Below are positions 36,395 to 45,190 of a stretch of DNA of 64,000 nucleotides, in pieces (positions within the stretch are counted from its first letter, which is position 1; each line of letters begins with the position of its first letter). The translations under genes and the position numbers were made by a program. The notes under the pieces were generated by a model, which did not search any database, was not told the origin of the DNA, and worked only from the letters and a program-made list of their open reading frames with translations. Origin of the DNA: Micromonospora sp. NBC_01813 (GTDB lineage Bacteria > Actinomycetota > Actinomycetes > Mycobacteriales > Micromonosporaceae); assembly GCF_035917335.1 (NCBI RefSeq), contig NZ_CP109067.1:2501-66500 (forward strand), read 5' to 3'.

Positions 36395-38938
36395 ATGCCG
36401 AGCCTGACCCGCGCCGAGGCCACCGAGCGCGCCGCGACGATCACCGTCGAGTCGTACACGATCGACCTCGACCTCACCGTCGGCGCGACCGAGTTCGTCT
36501 CGACCAGCACCATCGAGTTCCGGGCCACGCCGGGAGCGGCGACCTTCGTCGAGGTCGCCCCCGTGACGTTGCTCCGGGTACGGCTCAACGACGTCGACCT
36601 GGACCCGGCGACGCTCGACGACAAGCGGATCCCGCTGACTGGGCTGGCCGGGCGCAACACACTGACGGTCGAGGCGCGGATGGCGTACTCGAACTCGGGG
36701 CAGGGGCTGCACCGCTTCGTCGATCCGGCCGACGGTGAGACGTACCTGTACGCGATGTCGTTCCTGGACGACGCGCCGAGCATCTTCGGCTGCTTCGACC
36801 AGCCGGACCTGAAGGCCCCGGTCCGGCTGCGGGTCACCGCGCCACCGCAGTGGACGGTGGCGGCGAACGGGCAGCCGGTCGGGCCGCCGGTCGACGGGCG
36901 GTGGGAGTTCGCGCCGACGCAGCCGCTGGCGACGTACTTCGTGACCCTGATCGCCGGCCCGTACCACGCGGTGCACGCTGAGCACGACGGCGTCCCGCTC
37001 GCGCTGTACTGCCGGCGTTCGATGGCCGCGCACCTGGACGCCGACGCCGAGGAAATCTTCACCGTCACCCGGCAGTGCCTGGACCGGTTCCACGAGCTGT
37101 TCGAGGTGCGGTACCCGTTCGGCGGGTACGGGCAGGCGTTCCTGCCCGAGTTCAACGCCGGTGCGATGGAGAACCCGGGCCTGGTCACCTTCCGCGACGA
37201 CTACATCTTCCGGTCCGTGGTCACCGACAGCCAGCGGGAGACCCGGGCCACCACGATCGCCCACGAGATGGCCCACATGTGGTTCGGCGACCTGGTCACC
37301 ATGCGCTGGTGGGACGACCTGTGGCTGAACGAGTCGTTCGCCGAGTACCTCGGGGTACGGGTGACCGCCGAGGCGACCCGGTTCACCGATGCCTGGACCA
37401 CGTTCGGCATCGTCCGCAAAGCCTGGGGGTACGCGGCCGACCAGCGGCCGTCGACGCACCCGGTGGCACCCGAGGAGGTCGCCGACGCGGCCCAGGCACT
37501 GCTCAACTTCGACGGCATCTCGTACGCCAAGGGTGCCTCGGTGCTGCGCCAACTGGTGGCCTGGCTGGGCGACGAGCCGTTCCTGGCCGGGCTGCGTGCC
37601 CACTTCGCCGCTCACCGGTTCGGCAACGCGACCCTGGCCGACCTGCTCGACGCGCTGGCGAAGGCGAGTGGGCGCGACCTGTCCGGCTGGGCGGCGACGT
37701 GGCTGCAGCAGCCGCAGGTGAACACGATCCAGGCCGAGGTGATCGTCGACGAGGCCGGCCGCTACCGCGAGGTGGCGGTGGTGCAGACCGCACCGGACAG
37801 CCATCCGGTGCTGCGTCCGCACCGGATCGGGCTCGGGTTGTTCGACGCCGGTGCGACCGGGGACCAGCCGGTGGTGCGGCGTCGCCGGCTGGAGGTCGAT
37901 CTCGACCCGGACACCGACGGCGGGCGGACCCTGGTGCCGGCGTTGGTCGGTGAGCCGGCGGCCGACCTGCTGCTGCCCAACGACGGGGACTTCACCTACG
38001 CCAAGGTGCGCTTCGACCCGGGCTCGGCGGCGGCCCTGCCGGCGTTGCTTCCCGGACTGACTGACCCGTTGGCCCGTGCGGTGTCGTGGAGCGCGGTCCT
38101 GGACGCGGTCCGCGACGCACAACATCCGGTGGCCGGACTGGTTGCGCTGATCGAGCAGGCCCTGCCGGCCGAGACCGTGGTGGTCGTGGTCGAAGACGTG
38201 CAGCGGTTGAGTCTTGCGCTGATCGACCGGTACGCGCACCCGGTGGATCGGCCGGCGCTGCAGGCCCGACTCGCCGCCGCCTGCGCGCGGTTGCTGGCCA
38301 CCGCCCCGTCGGGCGGCTCGGTGCAGTTGGCCGCCGCCCGTGGGGCGATCACCGCCAGCGCCGACGTCGACTGGCTGCGCGGGCTGCTCGCCAGGCGGCA
38401 CGTGCCGGCCGGTCTGGTGGTCGACGCGGAGCTGCGGTGGCTGCTGCTCTACCGGCTGGCGGTGCTGGGCGGTGTCGAGTCGGTGGAGATCGACGACGAG
38501 GCCGGGCGGGACCGCAGTGCGGCCGGCGAGCAGTGGGCGGCGCGGTGCCGGGCGGCGGTGCCGGACCCGGCCGGCAAGGAGCGGGCCTGGCAGGCGATCG
38601 TCGGCGACGCCAGCCTGTCGAACCGGATCGTCGAGGCGTACGCGCAGGGTTTCTGGCAGCCGGAGCAGGCCGAGTTGACCGCGCCGTACGTCGATCGTTA
38701 TGTCGCGGACATGCCGGCTGCGGCCCGGCTGCGGTCGGCGTGGGTCGCGGACCGGGTGGCGCAGGTGGCCTTCCCGCAGTACGCGGTGAGCGAGGCGACC
38801 CGGCAGCTGCTCGCCGGGCTGCTCGCCCACGACGATCTCACGCCGGGGTTGCGCCGGGCGGTCGTCGACGCCGTCGACGACCTGGACCGGGCGTTGGTGG
38901 CACGGCGGGCGTACGGTCCAACGGAAGGCACCCGATAG
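36395..38938 (+). CDS. pepN: aminopeptidase N (M1 metallopeptidase)
   Basis: Removes N-terminal residues from peptides using one zinc ion. 847 residues. The exopeptidase motif GAMENPG is at 256-262; the zinc site is HEMAH (290-294) with Glu313 in NESFAEYLG, the HExxH-18-E pattern. The N-terminal beta saddle and C-terminal ERAP1-like alpha domain complete the normal M1 architecture. The ATG at 36395 was chosen over 36377 because it begins the family N-terminus (PSLTRAEATERA) and has a -10-like hexamer six bases upstream. It marks the return of core genes after the accessory zone. Confidence 0.95.
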   Translation: MPSLTRAEATERAATITVESYTIDLDLTVGATEFVSTSTIEFRATPGAATFVEVAPVTLLRVRLNDVDLDPATLDDKRIPLTGLAGRNTLTVEARMAYSNSGQGLHRFVDPADGETYLYAMSFLDDAPSIFGCFDQPDLKAPVRLRVTAPPQWTVAANGQPVGPPVDGRWEFAPTQPLATYFVTLIAGPYHAVHAEHDGVPLALYCRRSMAAHLDADAEEIFTVTRQCLDRFHELFEVRYPFGGYGQAFLPEFNAGAMENPGLVTFRDDYIFRSVVTDSQRETRATTIAHEMAHMWFGDLVTMRWWDDLWLNESFAEYLGVRVTAEATRFTDAWTTFGIVRKAWGYAADQRPSTHPVAPEEVADAAQALLNFDGISYAKGASVLRQLVAWLGDEPFLAGLRAHFAAHRFGNATLADLLDALAKASGRDLSGWAATWLQQPQVNTIQAEVIVDEAGRYREVAVVQTAPDSHPVLRPHRIGLGLFDAGATGDQPVVRRRRLEVDLDPDTDGGRTLVPALVGEPAADLLLPNDGDFTYAKVRFDPGSAAALPALLPGLTDPLARAVSWSAVLDAVRDAQHPVAGLVALIEQALPAETVVVVVEDVQRLSLALIDRYAHPVDRPALQARLAAACARLLATAPSGGSVQLAAARGAITASADVDWLRGLLARRHVPAGLVVDAELRWLLLYRLAVLGGVESVEIDDEAGRDRSAAGEQWAARCRAAVPDPAGKERAWQAIVGDASLSNRIVEAYAQGFWQPEQAELTAPYVDRYVADMPAAARLRSAWVADRVAQVAFPQYAVSEATRQLLAGLLAHDDLTPGLRRAVVDAVDDLDRALVARRAYGPTEGTR

Positions 38939-38983
38939 TGTTGGCTACACCACGCGGCCGGTCGTCGGAGTAGATCATCGGCA

Positions 38984-38989
38984 TACGAT
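38984..38989 (+). promoter_or_regulatory. -10 element of leaderless nadD
   Basis: TACGAT, six bases (TCTTCG), then the ATG at 38996. No SD. Confidence 0.6.
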
Positions 38990-38995
38990 TCTTCG

Positions 38996-39607
38996 ATGGA
39001 CGACGGTATCCGTCGGGTCGGGATCATGGGCGGGACCTTCGATCCGATCCATCAGGGTCATCTGGTCGCGGCCAGCGAGGTGGCCGAGCGGTTCGCGCTC
39101 GACGAGGTGGTCTTCGTGCCGACCGGGGATCCGTGGGAGAAGGCCGGGGTGACGGTGAGCCCCGCCGAGGACCGGTACCTGATGACGGTCATCGCCACGG
39201 CGTCGAATCCGCAGTTCCAGGTGAGCCGGGCGGACGTCGATCGACCGGGGCCGACCTACACCGTCGACACGCTGCGGGACCTGCAGGCGGCGTACGGGCC
39301 GAAGGCGCAGTTGTTCTTCATCACCGGTGCCGACGCCCTGGAGAAGATCCTGTCGTGGAAAGACGCCGCGGCGATGTTCGAGTTGGCCCACTTCATCGGG
39401 GTCACCCGGCCGGGGTTCGAGTTGTCCGACGACCATCTGCCGGCGGACACGGTGACCCTGGTCGAGGTGCCGGCGATGGCGATCTCGTCGACCGAGTGCC
39501 GGGCGAGGGTGGCTGCCGGCAAGCCGTTGTGGTACCTCGTGCCGGACGGTGTGGTGCAGTACATCGCCAAGCGCCGGCTGTACGACGCCGAATCTTCGGG
39601 TGAATAG
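38996..39607 (+). CDS. nadD: nicotinate-nucleotide adenylyltransferase
   Basis: Makes deamido-NAD from NaMN and ATP. 203 residues. Nucleotidyltransferase motif [12 protein letters not shown] (HxGH at 19-22), substrate block [22 protein letters not shown], and the C-terminal [10 protein letters not shown] (ISSTxxR). Appears leaderless. Followed by rsfS as in most actinobacteria. Upstream, the usual proB-proA between obgE and nadD are not present in this window. Confidence 0.96.
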   Translation: MDDGIRRVGIMGGTFDPIHQGHLVAASEVAERFALDEVVFVPTGDPWEKAGVTVSPAEDRYLMTVIATASNPQFQVSRADVDRPGPTYTVDTLRDLQAAYGPKAQLFFITGADALEKILSWKDAAAMFELAHFIGVTRPGFELSDDHLPADTVTLVEVPAMAISSTECRARVAAGKPLWYLVPDGVVQYIAKRRLYDAESSGE

Positions 39608-39665
39608 CTTCCTATGCGGCATTTCGGGTGCTATATCCGGATTTCCTGGTTGGCAGAGTGTGAGA

Positions 39666-39691
39666 AGCTAGAACGACTTGGTCGTCTAGCT
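39666..39691 (+). other. hairpin in the rsfS leader
   Basis: AGCTAG-A-ACGAC, loop TTG, GTCGT-CTAGCT: an imperfect stem with one bulge, 26 bp before the rsfS start codon. It could end nadD transcripts or shape the rsfS leader. Downstream, GAGGTGATCC at 39707-39716 is an unusually complete match to the anti-SD. Confidence 0.4.
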
Positions 39692-39717
39692 GAAGGAAGT
39701 GTTGTCGAGGTGATCCG

Positions 39718-40116
39718 ATGAGCGCCTCAGAGCGCGCGCGGGAGATGGCCCTCACGGCCGCCCAGGCCGCAGCCGACAAGAAGGCGCAGGACATCGTCGT
39801 CATCGACGTGGCGGACCGGATGGCGCTCACCGATGCCTTCGTGCTCGCCTCGGCGCCCAACGAGCGGCACGTGCTGGCGATCGTCGACGCGATCGAGGAG
39901 AGCCTGGTCGGGCTGCCGGAGAAGGCCAAGCCGATCCGGCGGGAAGGCGACCGGGCCGGCCGCTGGGTGCTGCTCGATTTCAACGACATCGTCGTGCACG
40001 TCCAGCACGCCGAAGAGCGTGAGTTCTACGCCCTCGACCGGCTCTGGAAGGACTGCCCGGTCATTCCGTTCGTCGACCGGGACCTGGTCGAGGCCGAGGC
40101 GGGTGCCGCGGAGTGA
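39718..40116 (+). CDS. rsfS: ribosomal silencing factor RsfS
   Basis: Binds L14 of the 50S subunit and blocks subunit joining under starvation. 132 residues with KKAQDIVVIDVADRMALTDA, FVLASAPNERHVLAIVDAIE and GRWVLLDFNDIVVHVQHAEE, all typical of the family. The SD is exceptionally strong (GAGGTGATCC). Stop overlaps the next gene's GTG. Confidence 0.96.
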   Translation: MSASERAREMALTAAQAAADKKAQDIVVIDVADRMALTDAFVLASAPNERHVLAIVDAIEESLVGLPEKAKPIRREGDRAGRWVLLDFNDIVVHVQHAEEREFYALDRLWKDCPVIPFVDRDLVEAEAGAAE

Positions 40117-40742
40117 CCCGCCTGATCGTCTGGCGGCACGGCAACACCGACTGGAACGCCACCGACCGGGTCCAGGGGCAGACCGACACCGCACTCAACG
40201 ACCTCGGCCGGGCTCAGGCCACCGCCGCAGCGCCGCTGATCGCGGCGCTGCGGCCGGACGCCATCGTCGCCAGCGACCTGCAGCGCGCAGCCGACACCGC
40301 AGCGGCCCTGGTCGCACTCACCGGCCTGCCGGTGCGCTACGACCCACGGCTGCGGGAGCGGCACTACGGGCTCTGGCAGGGCCTCACCATGCCGACCATC
40401 GCGGAGCGGTTCCCCGCCGAGCACGCCCGCTGGCGCTCCGGTGACCAGGCACCCGGCTGCGAGGTGGAGAGCCTCGACGACCTCGGCAAACGGATGGGCG
40501 AAGCGCTTCAGGAGGCCGCCGACGCGGCACCCGGCGGCACCGTCGTCGTCGCCACCCACGGCGGTGCGGCCCGGCAGGGCTGCGGCCAGCTGCTCGGCTG
40601 GGGCACCGACGTGCTGCGTTCGGTCGCCCCGCTGCAGAACTGCCACTGGACCGAGCTGCGCGACGACCCGGTGCGGGGTTGGCAGCTGCGGGCGCACAAC
40701 GTCGGCGTCACCAGCACCCGGGACATTCCAGCGCCGGTCTGA
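40113..40742 (+). CDS. histidine phosphatase family protein (phosphoglycerate-mutase-like)
   Basis: 209 residues. Catalytic motif VWRHGNTDWNATDRVQGQTD (the RHG loop), the LRERHYGLWQG block with the proton-donor Glu nearby, and the second histidine in VVVATHGGAARQG. It overlaps rsfS by four bases (GTGA). In this genomic position homologues are annotated as GpgP-like or mutase-like; substrate, perhaps glucosyl-3-phosphoglycerate, is not decided by sequence. Probably a cytosolic phosphatase rather than a mutase. Confidence 0.88.
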   Translation: MTRLIVWRHGNTDWNATDRVQGQTDTALNDLGRAQATAAAPLIAALRPDAIVASDLQRAADTAAALVALTGLPVRYDPRLRERHYGLWQGLTMPTIAERFPAEHARWRSGDQAPGCEVESLDDLGKRMGEALQEAADAAPGGTVVVATHGGAARQGCGQLLGWGTDVLRSVAPLQNCHWTELRDDPVRGWQLRAHNVGVTSTRDIPAPV

Positions 40743-40787
40743 TCGCACAACTGGCGCTCGGACCGGCCACGACTGGTGATCATCGGC

Positions 40788-40793
40788 TACCGT
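40788..40793 (+). promoter_or_regulatory. -10 element of leaderless degV-like gene
   Basis: TACCGT, six bases (GCCGGA), then the ATG at 40800. Confidence 0.55.
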
Positions 40794-40799
40794 GCCGGA

Positions 40800-41678
40800 A
40801 TGCCAGTCGCGGTCGTCACCGACTCCACCGCCTACCTGCCCGATGAGCTGGCGGATCGGCACAGCCTCACGGTGGTGCCGCTGACCGTGGTGATCGACGG
40901 TGTCGCCCGCCAGGAAGGCATCGACCTCACCCCGGCCGACGTCGCCGTCGCGTTGGCCAGCCGCCGTCCGGCGGTCAGCACCTCACGGCCCGCGCCGGAG
41001 CAGTTCGTCGAGACGTACCGGCGGTTGCTCGGACCCGACGGCCAGGACGCCGCAGTGTCCGCGATCGTGTCGGTGCACCTGTCCGCCGGACTGTCCGGCA
41101 CGGTGGACGCCGCCCAACTGGCCGCCCGCGAGGTCGGATCGGACCGGGTGGTCGTGGTGGACAGCGGTTCGACCGGCATGGGGCTCGGCTTCCCCGCCCT
41201 CGCCGCCGCCACCGTCGCGGTCGCCGGTGGCGACCTGCGGCAGGTACGGTCGGCGGCCGCCGACACGGCCGCGCGGACCCGGACCCTGCTCTACGTCGAC
41301 ACCCTGGAACACCTGCGTCGGGGCGGTCGGATCACCGCCGCGTCCGCGCTGCTGGGCACCGCGCTGTCGGTCAAGCCGATCCTGCAGATGCGCGACGGGC
41401 AGATTGTGCTGCGGGACAAGGTCCGGACGGCCGCTCGGGCGCTGGCGAAGCTGGTGGACCTCGCCTACGCGGCCGCCGAGGACGCTCCGGCGGTCGACAT
41501 CGCCGTGCACCACCTCGGCGACCCAGACCGCGCCGCCGGGCTGCGCGACCAGTTGGCCGACCGGCTCGGTGACCGGCTGCGGGACAGCTACCTGGCGGGG
41601 ATCGGCGCGGTGGTGACCGCGCACACCGGCCCGGGCCTGATGTCGATCGTGGTGCACCGGCGCGCGGCCGCGCACTGA
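40800..41678 (+). CDS. DegV family fatty-acid-binding protein
   Basis: 292 residues from the ATG at 40800. N-terminal VAVVTDSTAYLPDELA and VVPLTVVIDG, then AVSTSRPAPEQFVETYRRL, VVDSGSTGMGLGF and VKPILQMRDGQIVL, all DegV landmarks. The family binds a fatty acid and in Firmicutes (FakB) presents it to a kinase; no FakA partner is visible here. The start was placed at 40800 rather than 40776 because of the leaderless -10 geometry and the family N-terminus. Confidence 0.92.
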   Translation: MPVAVVTDSTAYLPDELADRHSLTVVPLTVVIDGVARQEGIDLTPADVAVALASRRPAVSTSRPAPEQFVETYRRLLGPDGQDAAVSAIVSVHLSAGLSGTVDAAQLAAREVGSDRVVVVDSGSTGMGLGFPALAAATVAVAGGDLRQVRSAAADTAARTRTLLYVDTLEHLRRGGRITAASALLGTALSVKPILQMRDGQIVLRDKVRTAARALAKLVDLAYAAAEDAPAVDIAVHHLGDPDRAAGLRDQLADRLGDRLRDSYLAGIGAVVTAHTGPGLMSIVVHRRAAAH

Positions 41679-41801
41679 CCGGACTGGGATCGTCGAAGCG
41701 CTGACATAGCAGATCACGGCTGGTCTGGTCGTCCCGTCCACAGCTGCCGGCGTTGTCCACAGCCGGTGTCCGGGTGACGGCGGCCGGCCCGCCGTGGTGC
41801 C

Positions 41802-41807
41802 TAACTT
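41802..41807 (+). promoter_or_regulatory. -10 element of leaderless comEA
   Basis: TAACTT, six bases (CTGGGC), then the GTG at 41814. Confidence 0.55.
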
Positions 41808-41813
41808 CTGGGC

Positions 41814-42683
41814 GTGACCGACGACGACACAGCCCGGCGGCGGCTGGCGGATCTGCGCCGTTCGACCAGCCGCTCCCTAGATCGATCCGATCCTGTTGCT
41901 CCGCGTGACTCCGTTGGTTCGGCAGGTCCGGACTCCGAGCCCGACGACGCGGATTCAGCCGCCCTGGAGCGGGGCACGGACACAGCGCTCGAGTCCGGTT
42001 CCGCGTACCGGCTCACCGCCTTCGATCCGGGTAGCCGGGGCGTCAAGGCGCTCGCCGCCGTCGCCGTCGTGGTGGTGGCCGTTGCCGCGTTCCTGACCTG
42101 GCGGGCCCGGCCACAGGTCGACCCGGTGACGTCGTCGGCGGTGCCGGCGGTCAGTGGCGCGACGCCGGTCGTCGGTGAGCAGCCAGTCGAAGCGGCGTCA
42201 GCCGGCCCCACCGGTGGTGCCGAGCCTGTCGAGGTGGTCGTGGCCGTGACCGGCCGGGTGCGCCGGCCTGGCCTGGTGACCCTGCCCGCCGGGGCGCGGG
42301 TGGCCGACGCGTTGGCGGCGGCGGGCGGCGCGTTGCCCGGCACCGACCTCGCCTGGCTCAACCTGGCCCGGCAGGTCACCGACGGTGAGTTGGTCGCGGT
42401 CGGCGTCACCCCGCCGCCGGGGGTGGCACTCGGCCCGGGTGCGTCCGGTGGCGGCGAGCAGGCCGGCGGTGGCGGCAGTACCGCCGGTGGGGGCCAGGTC
42501 AACCTGAACAGCGCGACCCAACAGCAACTGGAGACGTTGCCCGGGGTCGGGCCGGTGCTCGCCCAACGGATCATCGAGTACCGGCAGCGGGAGGGCGGGT
42601 TCGACTCGGTCGCGGATCTGCGCAAGGTCAGCGGGATCGGTGACAGCCGGTTCGAGCAGCTGCGTGAGCTGGTGACGGTATGA
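41814..42683 (+). CDS. comEA: ComEA-like DNA-binding competence protein
   Basis: 289 residues. A cytoplasmic tail rich in Arg/Asp/Ser is followed by one membrane helix (ALAAVAVVVVAVAAFLTW, near 80), an SLBB domain (VEVVVAVTGRVRRPGLVTLP) and, after a Gly-rich linker, a helix-hairpin-helix pair (VNLNSATQQQLETLPGVG and IRKVSGIGDSRFEQL-like). ComEA binds incoming DNA outside the membrane. The stop overlaps the comEC start (ATGA), so the two make an operon. Competence itself is not shown for this group. Confidence 0.93.
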   Translation: MTDDDTARRRLADLRRSTSRSLDRSDPVAPRDSVGSAGPDSEPDDADSAALERGTDTALESGSAYRLTAFDPGSRGVKALAAVAVVVVAVAAFLTWRARPQVDPVTSSAVPAVSGATPVVGEQPVEAASAGPTGGAEPVEVVVAVTGRVRRPGLVTLPAGARVADALAAAGGALPGTDLAWLNLARQVTDGELVAVGVTPPPGVALGPGASGGGEQAGGGGSTAGGGQVNLNSATQQQLETLPGVGPVLAQRIIEYRQREGGFDSVADLRKVSGIGDSRFEQLRELVTV

Positions 42684-45112
42684 GCGCCGGCCAGGGTAGC
42701 CCTACCGAAGCGCCGGACCTGCGGCTGGCCGGCTTCGCTGTTGCCTGTTGGCTGGCCGCGCTCACTGTCGTGTACGGCTCCGCCGCCCGTGGTCTGGCGT
42801 TGGTGGCCGGTGGTGTCCTGGCCGCCGTCGGGCTGGTGGCCGGGATGTTCGCGGCCGGTCGGGCGCAGCGCGGTCGGCCAGGCCGGCCGGGTCGGGCGCG
42901 ACACCGCCGGCTGGGCAGGTTCGGCTGGATCGGGGTCGCCCTGGCGATCGGGGTGGTCTGCGGCAGCGCCGCCGCCGCGACCCGGGTCGCCGCCCGCGAC
43001 GCCGAGCCGCTCGCAGCACTGGTCCGGGACCGGGCGGCGGTCACCGTGGAGCTGATCATCCGCGATGACCCACGTCAGGTCAGGTCCGCCGTGGCCGGGC
43101 CCGCGCTGTGGTTGGTGCCTGTCCGGCTGGCCGACCTGTCGCAGCAGTCGGGCGCGGTGGCGTCCGTCGGCTCGTCGGCGGCGCGGACCCGGCTGTTGGT
43201 GCTGGGCACCAGCGGCGGGTGGGCGGGGCTGCTGCCCGGCCAGCGGGTCCGGGTGGATGGCCGGCTCGCGCCGTCGCGTGGCGGAGACCTCAACGCGGGC
43301 GTGGTGTCCACGGCGGATGACCCGGTGCCTGTCGGTGTGTCGAGCTGGGCGCAACGGGCCGCCGGTGTGCTGCGTACCGGGTTGCAACGGGCCTGCGTGG
43401 GTCTGCACGACGAGCCGGGCGGCCTGCTGCCCGGCCTGGTGGTGGGCGACACCAGCCGACTCGACGTCGGTGTCGAGGAGGACTTCCGGGCGACCGGGCT
43501 GACCCACCTGGTCGCCGTGAGCGGATCCAACGTCGCCATCGCGGTCGGCTTCGTCCTGCTGATCATGCGATGGTGCCGCGCCGGACCCGGGCTGACGGCG
43601 GCCGCGTGCACCGTCGCCCTGGTGGGTTTCGTGATCCTGGCCCGCCCGTCGCCGAGTGTGGTGCGTGCCGGTGTGATGGGGGCGATCGGGCTGCTCGCCC
43701 TGGCGACCGGCCGGCAGCGGGCGGCCCTACCGGCGCTGTGCACCACCATCGCCATCCTGGTGATGGTCGATCCGGAGCTTTCCGTCGACGCGGGTTTCGC
43801 CCTGTCTGTGCTGGCGACCGGTGGTCTGCTGCTGCTCGCGCCGCGGTGGCGGGACGCGATGACCGCCCGTGGGGTGCCTGCTGGTGCGGCCGAGGCGCTG
43901 GCGATTCCGGCAGCGGCGCAGTTGGCCTGTACTCCGGTGGTCGCCGGCCTGTCCGGGACGATCAGTCTCGTCGCGGTCCCCGCCAACCTGCTGGTGGTGC
44001 CGGCGATCGCCCCGGCGACGGTGCTCGGCGTGGCCACCGCGATCCTGTCGCCGATCTGGCCGGTCGGTGCGCAATGGCTTGCCTGGTTGGCCCACTGGCC
44101 GGCCTGGTGGCTGGTCGTGGTGGCCCGGTACGGAGCCAGGGTGCCGGCGGGCGCGCTGCCGTGGCCGGATGGAGTGACAGGTGCCGTGGCGCTGGCCGGT
44201 CTGACGCTCATCGTGCTGGTCCTGATGCGCCACGGGCTGGCCCGCAAGCTGTTGGTCGTCGTCGCGGTCGGGGCGGTGGTCGGTGCCCTGCCGGTGCGGC
44301 TGGTCGCTCCGGGCTGGCCGCCGCCGGGCTGGGTGGTGGCGGTCTGCGCGGTGGGACAGGGCGATGTGGTGGTGCTGCCGGCGGGTCCGCGTACCGCGGT
44401 CGTGATCGATGCCGGTCCGGAGCCGGCGGCCGCCGACCGCTGCCTGCGGCGTCTCGGGGTACGGGTGGTTCCGCTGCTGGTCGTCAGCCACTTCCACGCC
44501 GATCACGTGGCCGGGGTCGGCGGCATTCTGCGCAACCGGCGGGTCACCGCCGTCGCCACCACCGGTTGGCCGGAGCCGGCTGCCGGCCGGGACGCGGTCA
44601 CGATGGCGGCGGCCGGCCGGGGTGTCGCGATCGGCGCGGTGCCGGCCGGCTGGACGTACCGGCACGGGTCGGTGGAGTTGACGGTGCTCGGCCCGACCGA
44701 GTCGTTCTCCGGGACCAGGTCCGATCCGAACAACAATTCGTTGATGGTGCTCGCCGTCGTCCGGGGCGTGCGCATCCTGCTGACCGGCGACGCCGAGCAC
44801 GAGTCACAGCGTGCGTTGCTCGACCGGTTCGGCCCGGCGGGGCTGCGGGCGGACGTGTTGAAGGTGGCGCATCACGGTTCGTCGTTTCAGGAGGTGGAGT
44901 TCCTGGACGCCGTCGATCCGGCGGTGGCGGTCGTCCCGGTGGGTACCGGCAACCGATACGGCCATCCGGATCCGGGGGTGCTCGCCAGATTGTCGGCGGG
45001 TGGGGCGCGGGTGCTTCGCACCGATGTCGACGGTGATCTGGCGGTGGTGTGGCGCGACGGTCGACTCGCGGTGTCGACCCGCCGGTTGACCGCCGTGGAC
45101 GGGGCCTCGTGA
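42680..45112 (+). CDS. comEC: ComEC/Rec2 family DNA-uptake channel
   Basis: 810 residues. N-terminal hydrophobic segments, an OB-like soluble region (RVRVDGRLAPSRGGDLNAGV), the competence core with LVAVSGSNVAIAVGFVLLI and about eight more membrane helices, then a C-terminal metallo-beta-lactamase domain with VVSHFHADHVAGVGG, LLTGDAE and LKVAHHGS. The HxHxDH motif (HFHADH) is intact, so nuclease activity is possible. Domain order is the standard long ComEC. Operon with comEA. Confidence 0.95.
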   Translation: MSAGQGSPTEAPDLRLAGFAVACWLAALTVVYGSAARGLALVAGGVLAAVGLVAGMFAAGRAQRGRPGRPGRARHRRLGRFGWIGVALAIGVVCGSAAAATRVAARDAEPLAALVRDRAAVTVELIIRDDPRQVRSAVAGPALWLVPVRLADLSQQSGAVASVGSSAARTRLLVLGTSGGWAGLLPGQRVRVDGRLAPSRGGDLNAGVVSTADDPVPVGVSSWAQRAAGVLRTGLQRACVGLHDEPGGLLPGLVVGDTSRLDVGVEEDFRATGLTHLVAVSGSNVAIAVGFVLLIMRWCRAGPGLTAAACTVALVGFVILARPSPSVVRAGVMGAIGLLALATGRQRAALPALCTTIAILVMVDPELSVDAGFALSVLATGGLLLLAPRWRDAMTARGVPAGAAEALAIPAAAQLACTPVVAGLSGTISLVAVPANLLVVPAIAPATVLGVATAILSPIWPVGAQWLAWLAHWPAWWLVVVARYGARVPAGALPWPDGVTGAVALAGLTLIVLVLMRHGLARKLLVVVAVGAVVGALPVRLVAPGWPPPGWVVAVCAVGQGDVVVLPAGPRTAVVIDAGPEPAAADRCLRRLGVRVVPLLVVSHFHADHVAGVGGILRNRRVTAVATTGWPEPAAGRDAVTMAAAGRGVAIGAVPAGWTYRHGSVELTVLGPTESFSGTRSDPNNNSLMVLAVVRGVRILLTGDAEHESQRALLDRFGPAGLRADVLKVAHHGSSFQEVEFLDAVDPAVAVVPVGTGNRYGHPDPGVLARLSAGGARVLRTDVDGDLAVVWRDGRLAVSTRRLTAVDGAS

Positions 45113-45178
45113 GCCGGTACCGAGTCGAAACGTCGTCCTGATCCGTGGCCGTTCGAGGTCAGTCGGGTTAAATGTCCC

Positions 45179-45184
45179 TATTAT
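45179..45184 (+). promoter_or_regulatory. -10 element of leaderless holA
   Basis: TATTAT, six bases (CAAAGA), then the GTG at 45191. Confidence 0.5.
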
Positions 45185-45190
45185 CAAAGA

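Noticed and set aside
36341-38830. 829-codon frame antisense to pepN
   Set aside because: Opposite a complete M1 peptidase with intact active site.
40113-40742. Phosphoglycerate mutase (gpmB) call
   Set aside because: The RHG phosphatase fold is clear but glycolytic mutase specificity cannot be read from it; the broader name is safer.
41679-41801. tRNA or small RNA between the degV-like gene and comEA
   Set aside because: No cloverleaf, T-loop or strong hairpin was found.
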